A stretch of DNA of 64,000 nucleotides from Cordylochernes scorpioides (Eukaryota; Arthropoda; Arachnida; Pseudoscorpiones; Chernetidae), in contig CP092877.1 of assembly GCA_030710605.1 (NCBI GenBank), positions 40,160,406 to 40,224,405 on the forward strand. The letters run 5' to 3'. The notes beneath the pieces were generated by a model. That model searched no databases and was not told where the DNA came from. It was given only the letters and a program-made list of their open reading frames with translations. A program made the position numbers and the translations under genes. Shown one piece after another: positions 32,950-46,700 of the stretch (the first letter of the stretch is position 1; the number at the start of each line of letters is the position of its first letter).

Positions 32950-34300
32950 TTAATGAAACTCTTTCAAGAAACTTATCCCTGAATGATTTTCACTTTGCCA
33001 AATAGTTTCCGTTGATTGTTTGTAAATTCAAATGAATATTCGTTGATTTATTTTGTGTCGATAAATCGACGTTCTCTGCTACATCCTTGATGAACACATC
33101 ACCATCATGTAGGGCGTGATCCTGGCCCTCCGTCAATACTCCATAGAGGTTACTTACAGTTATGGACAGAACTTAAGGAAGTTTTACCTTTTAGCATGTC
33201 TATAGGAATTCAGACAATAACTCTGTAAGATATTTAATACACAATGACCATTATTGAAGACGCACAAAATCACAAAATGTGAACGAAATTGCCTCTGTCT
33301 CCTTAAAGATAATAATCACAGACCACCAGCGACATCAATAACTTTCCACTTCCTTAACTTTTGTTCATGAGTATATTTCAATCAACACCATCTCACGTGC
33401 CACGTGCCCACGCGGCCTAAAAATAACTTTTATTAAATATTAACAGCATCCACTGTGTGCATCACACTGAAATGTGGAACGAATTCCTTGGATGACCTCT
33501 AACACGTGCTTCTACCTCACAGTATTATTCACAAACTTTCTAGTCCTCAACAAACATTATTTAAAATTCGAATTGACGGCTGAATTTGCATATGCACCGT
33601 AAGGACATTACTCTTTCTCAATAGATGGACGACTTCATCTTTGAATATCCTTCAGGGTACGTCTTTCTGCCCATAAAAACTGGGAAATAGCCCTCTGTGC
33701 TTTAGACAGATTAACAGTACTGAAAGTAAATTTGATCAATATATACTTGGATCAAATAATTAATAGTAGTATCGATAATAACATTATTCTTTTCTAGTTC
33801 CCTTTCGGACGTTTTGAGTTCATGGAGGTTCAAGGGTCGGGGTATTAAACTTACTTCTTGAGACGGCAAAATATATATATATATGTGATATGATCCTGTC
33901 GACTCTTCTGTAATATGATCCTGTCGACTTCAATGTGACAATATAGTGGTAAATGTGTTGAGGAGAGAAATAATCACACGACGAGTTGTTAGAGCAAAAG
34001 ATCCAGGCAGCCAGCCGAGAGGGGAAAAAAAAAGCTAGCGAGCGAGACGTTATCAGCTGAACGACTGTTTTTCCCTGTGTACACAAGCGGGGCTAACAAA
34101 AGATAGTCGCCAGGTGGTGACGCCCCCCCTCAGGAATGTGGCCAAAAAATGGTCGTAAGTTAGTTTTCTTAGCTTTAGCTGCCCATCTCTCTCTCGTTGG
34201 CTGTTGGATTGTTTTATTAATCCTGGAAGAGCATATATTATGACATATATATATGTGGTGATTTGAAAATTGAGCAATCCATAAATAAAATCTTTAATTA
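32950..34300. other. Interval with one dispersed repeat and no recognised gene
   Basis: 33165-33385 is the second copy of the repeat at 28310. A short direct duplication TATGATCCTGTCGACT occurs at about 33889 and 33913. Nothing else recognised. Confidence 0.45.
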
Positions 34301-34311
34301 AAAAGGCATTT

Positions 34312-34520
34312 GTAAAACGACATTTGAAAACTATCCCGCATGTGTTTCTTTTCTACGAAAAATCAGAATTAATTTCAAGGAGAAATAAGGAATATTTCTA
34401 ACCTTTATGATGAGGTATGAAAGAGTGAATTGTGAAGAGTAATGATATACGGAAAAATAAAAGTGATTTTTCGTAGAAAAGAAACACATGCCGGATAGTT
34501 TTAAAATGTCGTTTTACAAT
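34312..34520. repeat. Foldback related to the 17590 palindrome
   Basis: Arms TGTAAAACGACATTTGAAAACT...GTTTCTTTTCTACGAAAA inverted at 34465-34520. The centre GAATTGTGAAGAGTAATGA is shared with 17701-17720. Confidence 0.7.
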
Positions 34521-34564
34521 CACAAGCCGCATTATATTGTATTAAAAAGGCATTTATTGGATCA

Positions 34565-34722
34565 AAATATATTTTTTTACCAATATATTTTCAGTTGGCT
34601 GAACGCCAACCTTTTTCAGGGTATTATAACATATAAATTTTATAAATGTTTGTTGTTTACACACGTTAATATGTTATAATATCTTGAAAAAGGTTGGCGT
34701 TCAGCGAACTGAAATATTGGTA
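34565..34722. repeat. Pair of inverted hammerhead-like hairpins, family 5
   Basis: Minus copy 34578-34623: TACC, CTGAAAAA, GGTTGG-CGTTCAG-CCAACT, GAAA, ATATATT, GGTA. Plus copy 34682-34722: TTGAAAAA, GGTTGG-CGTTCAG-CGAACT, GAAA, TATT, GGTA. A third copy is at 48463-48505. Stem I is TACC/GGTA. Confidence 0.55.
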
Positions 34723-36100
34723 AATACAACAACAACAAAAAGCCTTTATTTAGGGCCTCTCGCCCTATACAGGATTCGCCAGTTCACAATGGATGGGGAG
34801 AACACTGTGTGGCCTTTTCCCGGGATATAGTCTTGTGGAATCCAAATATCGCCATCGCTATATACCTATTCTTTGATATTTCATTAATTAGTGCCGGAAA
34901 TGAAGGACAAAGTTGCCCCGTTTTATCATTTAGTTTTCGTCTTTCCTCAGACAGAGCAGCACAGTCAAATAAGTAGTGCAACATCTCCGTTGTTATTCCT
35001 GATCCACAGAAAGTGCATTTCAGGTCTTCACGCCTCAATAAAATCAGATGGTGTTCTCTGGAAAAAATTGAAAGGGTTCTAAATTGTGCGATTAATCTGA
35101 TGACAGGAAAAGGGAGTTCACTTAAGAAATATTCTTCGGTGGTAAACGTTGTATATATATCTCTATAGTGGGAATATAACTTTGATTAGGTTATTCTTGT
35201 TAAGTCATTTTGTATTGTTTGCTCTATCGCAGTTCTTAATATTCCTGGGATAGCATTCCTTAGTGAATCAGGATCATTACAATAAGTAAGGCACGAGGAT
35301 CCGTTATTATTGAGTAAATTGCTTAATTGTTTTATAAACCCGATGGGCGCACCTGTAGCACAGGATATTTGCCTCATTCTATTTAAACATATTCGAGGCA
35401 AACTATTTGTATCCATACTCAGCACCCTCAGCCAATATTTCAAGGTCAATTTCAGAGCTGTTATTATTAATGAGACGCGGCCTGTTTCTGGTCTTATTAT
35501 GTATCCTGGTGTATATCTAGGCAAATTCAAGAACCTACGAATAAATGTATATTGTATATGGTCTAATAAATCTTTATACTCTGTTGACCAAATTGGAGCA
35601 GCATACATCAAAACAGCCATCACAATAGGATCAAACAGTTTCATTGCAGAGTTTAATGAATTAATTTTTGATTTTGCCAATATTGTGGTTGTAGCATTTA
35701 TTGCCGCGAGTGCTTTTCCTTTGAAAAAGTTTGCGGCTTGAGTGGTTTTAGTTGTACTGACCAGAGGGTATCCCAAGTAATTATATCTTCTTGTTACCAT
35801 CAGAGGTTTACCATTCCAGTACCATCTATCTTCTCTTGAGGGTTTACCACCATTGCGGAATACCATAACCTTCGATTTGGACTCGTTCAGTGTCATATAG
35901 TTCTCACCAAGATATTCTTTCAATATATTGATCTTTTTTTGGAGGTTTATCCTCGACTCCCCTATAATAGCAATATCATCTGCCTACATCAGCAGGTGAA
36001 CATCACCAAATTCCGGCAGGTATACACTCGTCAGATCTGAGTTGTCATACATTTTAATCAGGTCCGTCATGAATAATATAAAGAATATTGGTAAATAAAT
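34723..36100 (-). pseudogene. LINE with reverse transcriptase C-terminal half
   Basis: From the CAA-type tail at 34723 upward on the minus strand: 3' UTR, C-terminal knuckle CTFCGSGITTEMLHYLFDC, a 245-codon stretch (35186-35923) with RT thumb text (YNYLGYPLVSTTKTTQAANF, PIVMAVLMYAAPIWSTEYKD), and above it LLM-stop-ADDIAIIGES, in which the tyrosine of the catalytic Y-ADD box is a TAG. The 5' part is missing beyond about 36100. It resembles the Jockey/CR1 group. The LINE at 26276 shares its 3' end. Confidence 0.85.
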
Positions 36101-36109
36101 TATGATGCA

Positions 36110-36515
36110 TCAACGCGCCATATGTTATGAAAATTCGAATAAATAATATTTGATCCAATATATGCCTTTTTAATTAAAAAAGTATATGTGTGTGTATGAG
36201 TTGATTTGTGAGACAATTGTGGTAGTTGTGCGACAAGTGGTAAGAACGCACAAGAGGCTGGACCCTGAAGAAGAAACCCGTGAGAACTAGATCAGAGAGG
36301 AAAGAGAAGGTCGTAGGACTACCCTGGGAACACCTGGTTTCTAGACCAGCTCGATGCGAACCGTTTCTATATAATCAAATCCAGGTGCTTTTAAACCCTT
36401 TTGAGTAGGATAAATTAGTCCAAGAGGGAAGGGGTGAGTCGGCAGCTCCCTGAAATGTTTGTTTTTAGAAGACTAGACATATGGTCATACTCCCACACAG
36501 GCCATTATATTTGAT
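36110..36515. other. Interval without a recognised gene
   Basis: Contains a purine-rich, somewhat GC-richer block (36240-36470). No coding family or repeat partner was recognised. Confidence 0.4.
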
Positions 36516-36519
36516 ATTT

Positions 36520-36828
36520 CTTTTTTTTTTTTTTTGCTTATCCCTAGTACACGTGGTACAGGCCATGCTAATCATGGTGGGTAGTAGTTAGCGACTGCTT
36601 TTACTGTAAGTGCACCACATGTCTACACATGTAAAAAGCAGTTCGAATTTGCACTTACAAATGTGCCAGAGCCCCGTTTGGTTACTTGCACTCGCTATTG
36701 GGGTTGGACTTTTGTAATAATCGGGGGCCATTGGAATTTTTTTTTAATTCGGAAAAAAAAAGTGTCCAATGCAGGAATCGAACCCGGGTCGTAGCGGCCG
36801 AAAACCAACGGTTTAGACCCCCCTTCCA
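36520..36828 (-). mobile_element. tRNA-derived SINE, near full length
   Basis: The minus strand starts GGGGGGTCTAAACCGTTGG at about 36823 and has a B box GGTTCGATTCC at 36784-36774, then the SINE body (CATTGGACAC..., AAATGTGCCAGAGC..., CCACCATGATTAGCATGG..., ACCACGTGTAC...) and a poly-A tail (36520-36533). It is the same family as 50045-50351. It does not fold as an intact tRNA gene. Confidence 0.8.
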
Positions 36829-36899
36829 CTACTTCTAAATATAATGACCTATATGTCATTAAAATGGTTGATATATTATTTTGTTTGAATAGGTAAGAT

Positions 36900-37320
36900 T
36901 AAAATTCGGGTAAAAAATGTCTTTTAATTTTGGTTTTGCAAGCTTCTGAACAAATTCTCTGCTCTTCAACAGGTAAATACTTATACGTACAATATTAAAA
37001 TGATCTTTTTTTATTGTACGCAAAAGTATTGGGTTGTAAAGAAAGTTCGTTCGGTTTTGTATCCCTTTGTTTCATAACGGTTTTTGTTGTTATACGGTAA
37101 AGTGTTCATATTCTTTAAATAGTACTTGTTCTGCTCTACAAACCTGTATTATTATTATTTTTAAACGTAATTTTTTGTTCTCTCTTCCCGTTGAAGAGCA
37201 GAATATTTGCTCAAAAGCTTGCAAACCCGCTATCAAAAGAAACTCTCTATCTGAATTTTATTCTTCCCGTTTCAAATAATTTTTGGATAACTATTGCTCA
37301 TATATTATTTTGTGCTTAAT
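36900..37320. repeat. Foldback with two family 3 hammerhead-like hairpins
   Basis: 36938-36973 on minus (CCTGTTGAA, GAGC...GTTC, AGAAGCTTGC) and 37187-37224 on plus (CCGTTGAA, GAGC-AGAATATTT-GCTC, AAAAGCTTGC) face each other. The shared text continues at 37245-37300. Confidence 0.55.
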
Positions 37321-37716
37321 CTAATGGCTAGATTATATGCTATATATATTACAAGTTGTTCAAATTTGTTTTATAAAACATCTATCGATTTTACAGAGAA
37401 TCCTTTCCATTCATACAGATTTAAAGAATTTTGTGTTTTAATGTTAATAAAAGTCATCAATAGATTTCTATTGTATGCTACGGACACTATTTAAAAATAC
37501 AAAATGTACTTATATAAGTTTTAAAGAATCGTAATTGTGTTCAACCTTCTAATTTATTCTTAAGGAAAACATTTCAATTATCAGTAAAATAGGTGGAACG
37601 ACATGGAAAATCTTGTTTAGGGGAAAATTGAATTGTAAGTGAGAACAAGAAAACCTAAATTGCTATTGTTTAGGCTTCCGATTCCAATTTCCTCTGTATT
37701 GTAACGAGGAACGATG

Positions 37717-37727
37717 TATTTATATGG
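37717..37727 (+). promoter_or_regulatory. TATA box of gene B
   Basis: TATTTATATGG, with the TATA 43 bp before the ATG at 37764. CCAATTTCCTCT lies at 37684-37695, as in gene A. Confidence 0.6.
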
Positions 37728-37763
37728 CAGTCCATTCTAGTAGCCATTCATACTTAGCTCAAG

Positions 37764-40700
37764 ATGTCGTCTGCATTCATCCTAGCAATCGCCATTTTGT
37801 TCTCTGCCTCCGTATCGGGAACACCGGAATTGGATGAAAAAAGAACATCTGCGATTCATGAAATTCTAACCCAGTCTTGTGGTAAGATTTATTGTTTTAT
37901 ATTTAAATATATATTCTCCTGACCACGAGCACATGTGCTTTTTAGATGGCAGAGAGCCATCTAGTGGAACAGAAATCAACAAAACATTAATTTAGCCTGT
38001 TCCCTGATATTTGGCCAACCCATTTTCTTGACACGTTTCGCGGTGTTGGCGCTCCACGCTAACGAGCGCCAACAACGCGTTCTTGGATGGCTTTTATTGA
38101 TTTATCAAGAAAATGAGTTGGCCATATATCAGGGAACAGGTTAAATAAATGTTTTGTAGATTTCTGTTCCACTATATGCAGCTCTGCCATCTAAAAAACA
38201 CATGTGCTCCTGATCAGGATATGCCTACTTTGTTTTTAATATCAACACCTGACCATTTTATTTTTTTTCTATTGTTTTTTTCATATAAAAATATATGCAT
38301 TAGTATATAAAGGTTATGTTTCTTTATTTAGCTAAGACGAGCTTTTGAGTTGATTGCTTATCGATTCAGCGTATGTCTTTATATAGTCTATTATTTTTTT
38401 ATTATTATTTAAAACCTACTCAGGGTAACAGGAATTTTATGTCTTTAATCCATGGCAATTTTTAAAATTTGGTATTTTAATTTATCTCCCATTATAACAA
38501 CGGCATGTTTTTATTGTGCTATTTTATTAGATGAAATATATTTTATAAAGTAGTATTTTTATTGCAGACATACCACATACACAATTTTATCTATTATTTA
38601 CTAATATCATAAAGCTTCCTTCAAAGGCATTTTCTGCTCTATTTAAATATTTGTCTACTAATAAGCCTCCAATTAATAACAAGCATTTTAGTAGCAAAAC
38701 GCGATCAATTTAAATTTATATTGAAAATGGGATTGTGATACCTTGATGTTTTTAAAAATCCTATTTGGTTTAATGTCATAGGTCTTATTTACGATAGGTT
38801 TCCAAGCCAAAATTTCATCAGAGATTCTGGACTTGAACATCTTAATATTAAATCCGGTAGGTATCTTAAACTCAGTATAGACTGTAAATCTCTCTATAAA
38901 AATCTAAACTTGATCTATGCTTAAAAAGAGGTTTAAAAGATCAAAGTGGTAAAATGATGAACTAACATCTCATGTTACTAAACGTTGCTATAATGCTGCA
39001 CATGACTGGTACAGAGCAGGAGGGACAAGCACCGGTTCTGTCCTCCCAAGAGAACAACAGTCTTTGATTTCCAGACTTAAGTCTGATCATCTATGGACAA
39101 TGACTTTCCAGAATGGTTGCAAGGTTTTCCCACTATGTACTAAATGCAATTCTCAACCTGCAACCCCTGATATGATTGAGTGGAGATAAGAAAGAAGAAG
39201 ACTAAACGTTGTTGATTGCTGAACGAGTTTTTTTTAATCGTTTTTTTTTTTGTATATTTTCAATTCTCTTCCGTTATTATTATTTACAACCGCAGATTTG
39301 GTCTCTCCTTGAAAATTTTAATTTATTTAACAGCTTATATATACGTTCTACCCGCGTTTTTTCAATCTAATAACTAAATTATTTCGTTATCTCTTCACAC
39401 CTCTCTCTCTCTTATATGTGTTCATTTATTTTGCATTTAACCATATATAATCGTATATGAACGATATAATAAAGTATTTTCAATATCAATCTCTCTCTCC
39501 CCATTGACCTGGGGAATCTTCCATGTTAGTATTTGATGGCGTGCTGTAACTTTGGTGATTTGCCATGTTTGCTACAGCCAATTTAAGGTGCGAAGATCAT
39601 GTATAACGGCCACAGTCGCTAACTAATGATTAAACTGATGGCTGACAATGCCATCTATCGGGTAACATATCAACTAAACGTTAATATTTTTATTTAAAGA
39701 ATTTAGGTAAAATACACTTTTCTTTAGTTAATTCCAAAAAAGGGTAGTGTCCAAATTCTGTAAATTTCTATAAATTAGAAAATAAATCAGTGTTCAGAGA
39801 ATACTTTCTCCGATATATGATGCTCTGCTATTATTAACGTTTGGTTTTCTCGGTTAATAAAATGGGCCTTCCATTAGAAAAAATATTCTATTTTGCACTA
39901 AATAATTATATAATCGTCATATTTGAATTAAAATATGAGCTTAACATATATTCCTTGCTTACTTAGTTATGCCCTAGAAGACTATATTTATTTATTTGTC
40001 CTCTTATTAGATATATATTTTAAAATATTTTGTCTCCATTTCTATAATAGTTAATATGAACATTTTTATATACACAGAATTTTATAAAATTATGTAAAAT
40101 AGAGTATTCGATTATATTTTAACTCGTGTTCTATTGGCGAATTATTTTACCATGTTTTCTCCTGTAGAAGGGCGTCCGTGCCCGAAAGCTAGAGAATAAA
40201 AATGTTTTGAAAATACACTTTTCCCTGGAGGAATGATTAATTTTACTCAATATTTATACGTAGTGTTTGTTATGTATCTTCACCAAGATACCCGATTACC
40301 TGTTTCCTTGTTGATTGATACTTTCTTCCATTGTTTGTGCCATTTTTATTTTTAGACTCTGGGAGAAGAGTCTACGGAAGTCGTAATGTCTATACATTTA
40401 CTTTAACATTTGCAAGAAAAATTTTCGTATCGTTAATGTCTCGCTTTTGTAATTATTCAGTCTAATGTTTAAAAACGTCTCCCATTGAATTAATTCTTAA
40501 CTAAATATTCGGTTTTAATTTCAGAGTAAATTTATATCGCGAATTTACAGATTAATTGAAAAATAACTCATCTATTTCTATTTCTTATGTTATTTATTCC
40601 TATTTATCTTCTATCTTTACAAAACAGGACGCGAGTAAAAGCGCTCAACACTAGTCCATACTAGTGAGATGGACTCCCCGGGTAGTTGGCGTTCTGGCGT

Positions 40701-43700
40701 CCAGGAACCTGGGTTATAAATATCTCTCTCTTCTATCTTTATGACTTCAATTGACATTTATCGATAAAATTTGTAACAAATTTTATCTTCCATCTGCCAA
40801 GGCGTAGACCAAACCATGAACCACTTCTTCTTCACCTGCCCAACCTTCTAATACCAAGGATTCCTGACGGCCACCCACTTAGGATAACCAACCTTATAAT
40901 CCAGCATCTCTAGATATTCCTCTAAGAAATAAATCTGCTTGACGCCATCTTATGAATTGAACTTTCATTGGCATTGTAAATAAAACTGAAAAGACATAGG
41001 TCAGAAGGACAGACCCGTTAGTTGACGACTTCTATACGCTAAAATATCTATTTTATTTGACATATCGGACGCGATATCCCAGCTTGGGATATTTGCGCCT
41101 AAATACATTTTAGCAACCTATATACAATTCGTTTTCTATAGAATTCAATAGCAGGACTAAAAACAAAATTAAAACTGAAAGGAAATGCTCAAGGAACCTG
41201 GGTGTTAACTGAATAAAATTATAATTCTATCAGTCTTCAAAACAATCAGTCTCCAATTCATTCGACAATGGAATAACAATGGAATATTGAAGCCAAAAGA
41301 TCAATTCAAAGTAGAAAACAAATGAAAATCCATAAAAGATCATTAATAATTCAAAATTGTAATGAGATAGATTGGTTCGGCAGAATTCTGATCTGGTAAT
41401 TGATAATTCACTCTCTACCTATCAGTAATCAATTACATAAATTATATATTACATAATATATTGTGAGAGAATATATGTATCTATATAGAAAAATAGAGTA
41501 TATTTTATATTTCACGAACTTTTAATATATATATATATATATATATTAAAAGTAAAGAAGGGGCATATCCTGACCAGGAGCACATGTGCTTTTTAAATGG
41601 CAGAGCGCTATCTAGTGGAACAGAAATCAACTAATCCATGATTTAGCCTGTTCCTGATATTTGGCCTACCCATTTTCTTGATAAATCAAGAAAAGCCATC
41701 CACGAACGCGTTTCGGGCGGTTTTTCTATTATTTATTCACACATATATATATACTATCTTGTTCCATTTTTTTACTCTTCTTTTTTTTAAATCTAAGATC
41801 TCATTTAAAATTTTTTGAAAATAGAAAGTTTGTAACATAAAATATAAAGCAATTTAGAGCTATCGCAAATGTTAACTTTAAAGAACAATTAATAATTTAT
41901 TTTTGCTATATCTTTCTATATATCATAGAATAATATATAATTCAATGGGGGTGTTTCGATTTTTAAACATGAAATTTTAGTGCTTTGAATCGCCTATACG
42001 TTTTCTATCTTCTCTCAGCGCTATATCTTGATTAAAATGTTATAATGATTGATTTAGTGGTCTTGGTGGAGAGAAATAGAAAGTATTCGATTCTACCTTT
42101 CACCCTATATATACTATGCTCCTATATGCAACAAGGTAGTACATTGAATTCAAGAAAATAATAATCAAACTGAAACATTCACACGTTTCATTTAACTTAT
42201 ACTTACATATATAAATGAATTGAATTCCAATTTTTAAACGAACGCATCTGGATACGCACACACACACACACGACACATCTACTAAATATAAATGTAACAA
42301 AAATAAAGACGGTATATCCTGACCAGAAGCACATGTGTTTTTTTAGTTGGCAGAGCGCCATCTAGTGGAACATAAGTCAACTAAACGTTGATTTAGCCTG
42401 TTCCCTGATATTTGGCTAATCCATTCTGAGACTAACACAATTTTGGTCGTAATGGTACAACCTGCTCCACGCTGACGACGGCCAACAGCCCAAAATGCGT
42501 TAATGGATAGTTTTTTCTTGATTTATCAAGAAAATGGGTTAGCCAAATATCAGGGAACAGGTTAAATCAACGTTTAGTTGATTTTTTGTTCCATTAGATG
42601 GCGCTCTGCCATCTAAAAGTTCATATGCTCCTGGTCAGGATATGCCTTCTTTATTTTTAATATAAACACCTGACCTTTTTATTTTTATATTATTTTTCAC
42701 ATAAATTCAACACAATAATAAAGTATATTTATTCGCATAAAGAGAGAGAAAGAAGGTCACTTACTGTGTAATCAGAATTAATAAATAATATTTTTCTTCG
42801 TCATTCTTTCAAAAGACCAAAATTTCTCTTAGTATCATCTTAAAGAACAGATAATTATAGTAAGGTGATTTATATAGTTGTTTATTTATTTTGCATAATA
42901 TTTCATTTATAAATTAATCTCATAATTTAGTCTGTGAAAATAAAAATATTGGACTGGTGACCAAAATAAATGTAAATAGATGGCTTAATGGTATATAAAA
43001 ATTTCATGTTTAATGATTTTTCAGGATGCCTGAATGACCAATTTTCTGGCCGTTGAGGTACAGCTTGCACCACGCTGATGAGGGCCAACAGCCCGAAACG
43101 CGTCCGTGGTTAGCTTTTCTTGATTAATCAAGAATGGGTATTTGGCCAATTCTGGAATAATTAAAAATCAACGAGAATAGTTGATATTTATTCCGATTGA
43201 TGGCGCAAGCCATCAGAAACTTTCAGTTGCACGATAAGGAGATGCCTTTTTCTTAATTAATGGTATATAGTTAAGATATATAATTAATTGTGATGGTTAT
43301 GTAATTTTGATCTTCATTGAATAAAATATATACGTTTTAAATGTGTTTTAAACTTTAATAAAAATACAAACATAAGGTTTTGCATAAGACCAGTGGTCTT
43401 AATAAAGCTGTATGTATGTGTAGTAAGGTTGTGCCAGCAGATACCTTTTAAAAGAACCAATCACATTTGAAATGACGTCAAAGTTAGAAAAAAACGACAG
43501 GAAGATGTCATCAGACCTCTATTTTAACAATTGGGACTTGTTAAACGGAAGCTATTTTTTCTTTCATTTTTTTTATTCCTTCACGTGCATCATAAAGCGG
43601 TCTGTTAATTAAACTGACGTTGGGAGGGTTCACTACTGATGATCCTTACCTTTCCAATTTTTATTCATCTCCAAAGAGAGCTGCAGAAATAGCTTTTGTT

Positions 43701-46700
43701 TATATAGATATTTAAGAAAGGAAAAGTAGCATCAGAAATATTTATAATTTCCAGTACTCTACGTTTTTGCCATGTACATCTCTATATTGGCGCAATATAC
43801 TTATATGACAAGCAATCGATGAATTTAATGCTTTTATATATAATCAATACTGATTGCAAAGTTCATAAGCGCATAGCTCGTAATTTTCTCTCTTTTATAT
43901 AAAAATGAAATTATTAAGATTACAAATGTTACATATGTCAGAACTATCCCAAAAGTTAATATGTAGCCAATTGAAACTACAGAATCATAAGTGTTATTTT
44001 TTATAAAGAAGAATGTATAATATGTATGTTGAAATATATTTAATATAAACTTATATCCCCATATGTAATGTAGCTATAGTGTAACAACCAAAACTTTAGA
44101 CACAATCCAACTCGCCAGTTTGGCCATCATGTAACACAAAACGAAATAATAAAATTAGATTGAGTGACAGCCGGCGCCCAGACAGGAGAAAGACCTCCGT
44201 TTACACCGTCGGTTCGAAAAACAGTCGGATTACCGCCAGTCTCTCTCTGGCCCTAGAATAGATCAGACCCCCTCGACGGGCGCCCGGCTGCTATCTCTAT
44301 GGTGACATCCAACATGCCTCGTCCTTTTGTGCTATCCCATTCACGCCTGAACCTACTCTGACCATTGTGGCGCCAAGACTGCATCCAACTAACCTGCCTA
44401 CCACGACAATCAGGAAACAATCAAAACATACCACACAACTGTCATCCGACAGGATAAAAACATCACGACAGACAATCGACAGGATCATTTGCAATACAAC
44501 ATGTACCTAAAGTTGCACCTCTACCTTTATTTATACATCAGAAACGATGCGTTGTTTCTCACTCTAGTAAAAATAACTTTACTAGTGATGATAAAGAATG
44601 AGCCACAACACCAGTTTTGGCAACTCCAGACAAAAAGCCAACTTGTATACCATGGTTTCGTACATTGGCCCTTATCAATACAGGGGTAGCTTCAATTTCA
44701 TAACATCCTACGAGAGGGATTATGGAATCGGTTGAATGGTTGATGAAGTGGCAAGGGGGGCCGATAGAAGAATATATATTTCGAAATCTAAATAAAACTA
44801 CAAAATATTTTATCGTAATTTATGAGACATATTATATATATTGTCAAGTAGCTCTGCAACTCCGGTCACAAGAAGCTCCATGGAACACCTGTCAATCATC
44901 CCTGGACTCTGAGGGGGGACCACAGGTGTGAGGGGTTCTCGGAATCTTATCGGCAAATAAGGAAAACGGGACGCCTCAGTGGCTGACCAATCTCATTATT
45001 ATTTTGTTTACCTTGGGATAATTTGTTATATTATCTGACTCTCTCTCCCTATAAATACCTCTTGTTTATAATTTTATTGGAGAACTAAAAGGCAAATATC
45101 CTCGACAACATTTTTACAAAGCATACCTTTCGATATTTAAAGGATTGTAAAAGATCAATGGGGACATAGTTTATCTATCCATAGAACTCTCCCACTACAG
45201 TATTTACAGTCCGGTTCCTTCCTGCGGTCCTCGTACTCTTCCTTCTCAGCCAGCTGGTTGGCATCCAGCCACTTGATGGACTCCTCAATCTTGTCAGTGG
45301 CTCTCTTGAGATCCTCTGGCTTCAGATTCTCCTTGATCTTCTCCTCCTCGAAAGCAGACTTGGTCTGGAAGCAGTAGCTCTCTAGGCTGTTCTTGGCTAC
45401 AATCTTGTCCTTCTGCTTCACCTCCTCCTTGATCTTCTCCTCCTCGAAAGCAGACTTGGTCTGGAAGCAGTAGCTCTCTAGGCTGGTTCTTGGCTACAAT
45501 CTTGTCCTTCTGCTTCACCTCCTCGAAGGCAGACTTGGTCTGGAAGCAGTATCTCTCCAGGCTGTTCTTGGCTACAATCTTGTCCTTCTGCTTCGCCTCC
45601 TCGAAAGCAGACTTGGTCTGGAAGCAGTAGCTCTCCAGGCTGTTATTGGCTGAAATCTTGTCCTTCTGATTTTCATCCTCGTCCTTGTATCTCTCCGCCT
45701 CCAGCACCATGCGCTCAATCTCCTCAGGTCGTTTAACTCTTCCAGTTTGTAGACAGAATTATCCAAGTAATCTGTTCCTACCACGCTGATGCCTGCCAGC
45801 CAAGACATATATACAGTTATGGCTGATTTTAGAACAGAGAGATAAAAAAGGGATTTAGTTTATTATGGATACCAATGATATAAAAACTTTAATATATTTG
45901 TTTTTTAATTAAAATAATTTTATCCTTTTTGTATGCTGGTAGGAAGTAATATCACTTTAAAAAGTTTAATCTTAATTCATAAAGAATTCTATAAATATAG
46001 GCTTCATAAAATTCGACATTATTTTCAGAGCATGCTAATATTTTTTATTAATATCTGAAATGGCGGTTTTGAGAAATTTATTGTAAATATTGTTGCACCG
46101 GGCTGCGGTTTGGCAGATTCTTCAGTCTTGATTCTCTCCTCAGACGCGTCTTGCATCTTTCCAGAACGTGTCTGAACCATTCTACAAGGTTAAACCAGTC
46201 AATAATAAGACAACTATATTTTTAGGTAACACCTAGAATATCTCTTTATTTATCATATCAAAGTTTAAAGCAGGTGGGGTATTTTAGTGTATCAAAATAC
46301 AAATGTTTTATAGTACATAATATTTTATAGTAATAATCTGTTTTATAAAATAAATATATAATTTAAAATTCAAATATATTAAAATAATATTATAAATAAT
46401 TTTTAAAATACGCGCATTAATCATGATGCAACAATATACAGTTAAACCTGTCCTATAGCGCTCCCTCTAAATAGCGCCTCCCTCACTATAGCGTCCCAAG
46501 AGGAGGCGCTAAAGACAGGTTTAACTGTATATCCAAATAAATAATTATTCGCACGTTCAATATTCTACAGCGTGGCAACTTTTAAGTGAATTATCCCTCA
46601 GAATTTTCCCTCAATGCATCCATTTGTCATTTCTATGAATTTGTCCTGAAAACTTCTCGAAAATCATAATCATCTGTATTATTACTCTATCGTGTTTGAA

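Noticed and set aside
36774..36828. A tRNA gene
   Set aside because: Only the tRNA-like head of a SINE is present. The acceptor stem does not close, and the same text with its SINE body recurs at 50045.
40353..40420. A second exon for gene B at 40354
   Set aside because: It follows an acceptor, but lacks the conserved cysteine and has no donor at the right length. The exon at 48115-48170 fits length, phase and motif exactly.
45155..45808. A novel repetitive coiled-coil protein
   Set aside because: The repeated unit is the Hsp70 lid; single-copy flanks match the same Hsp70 region, and frames are broken.
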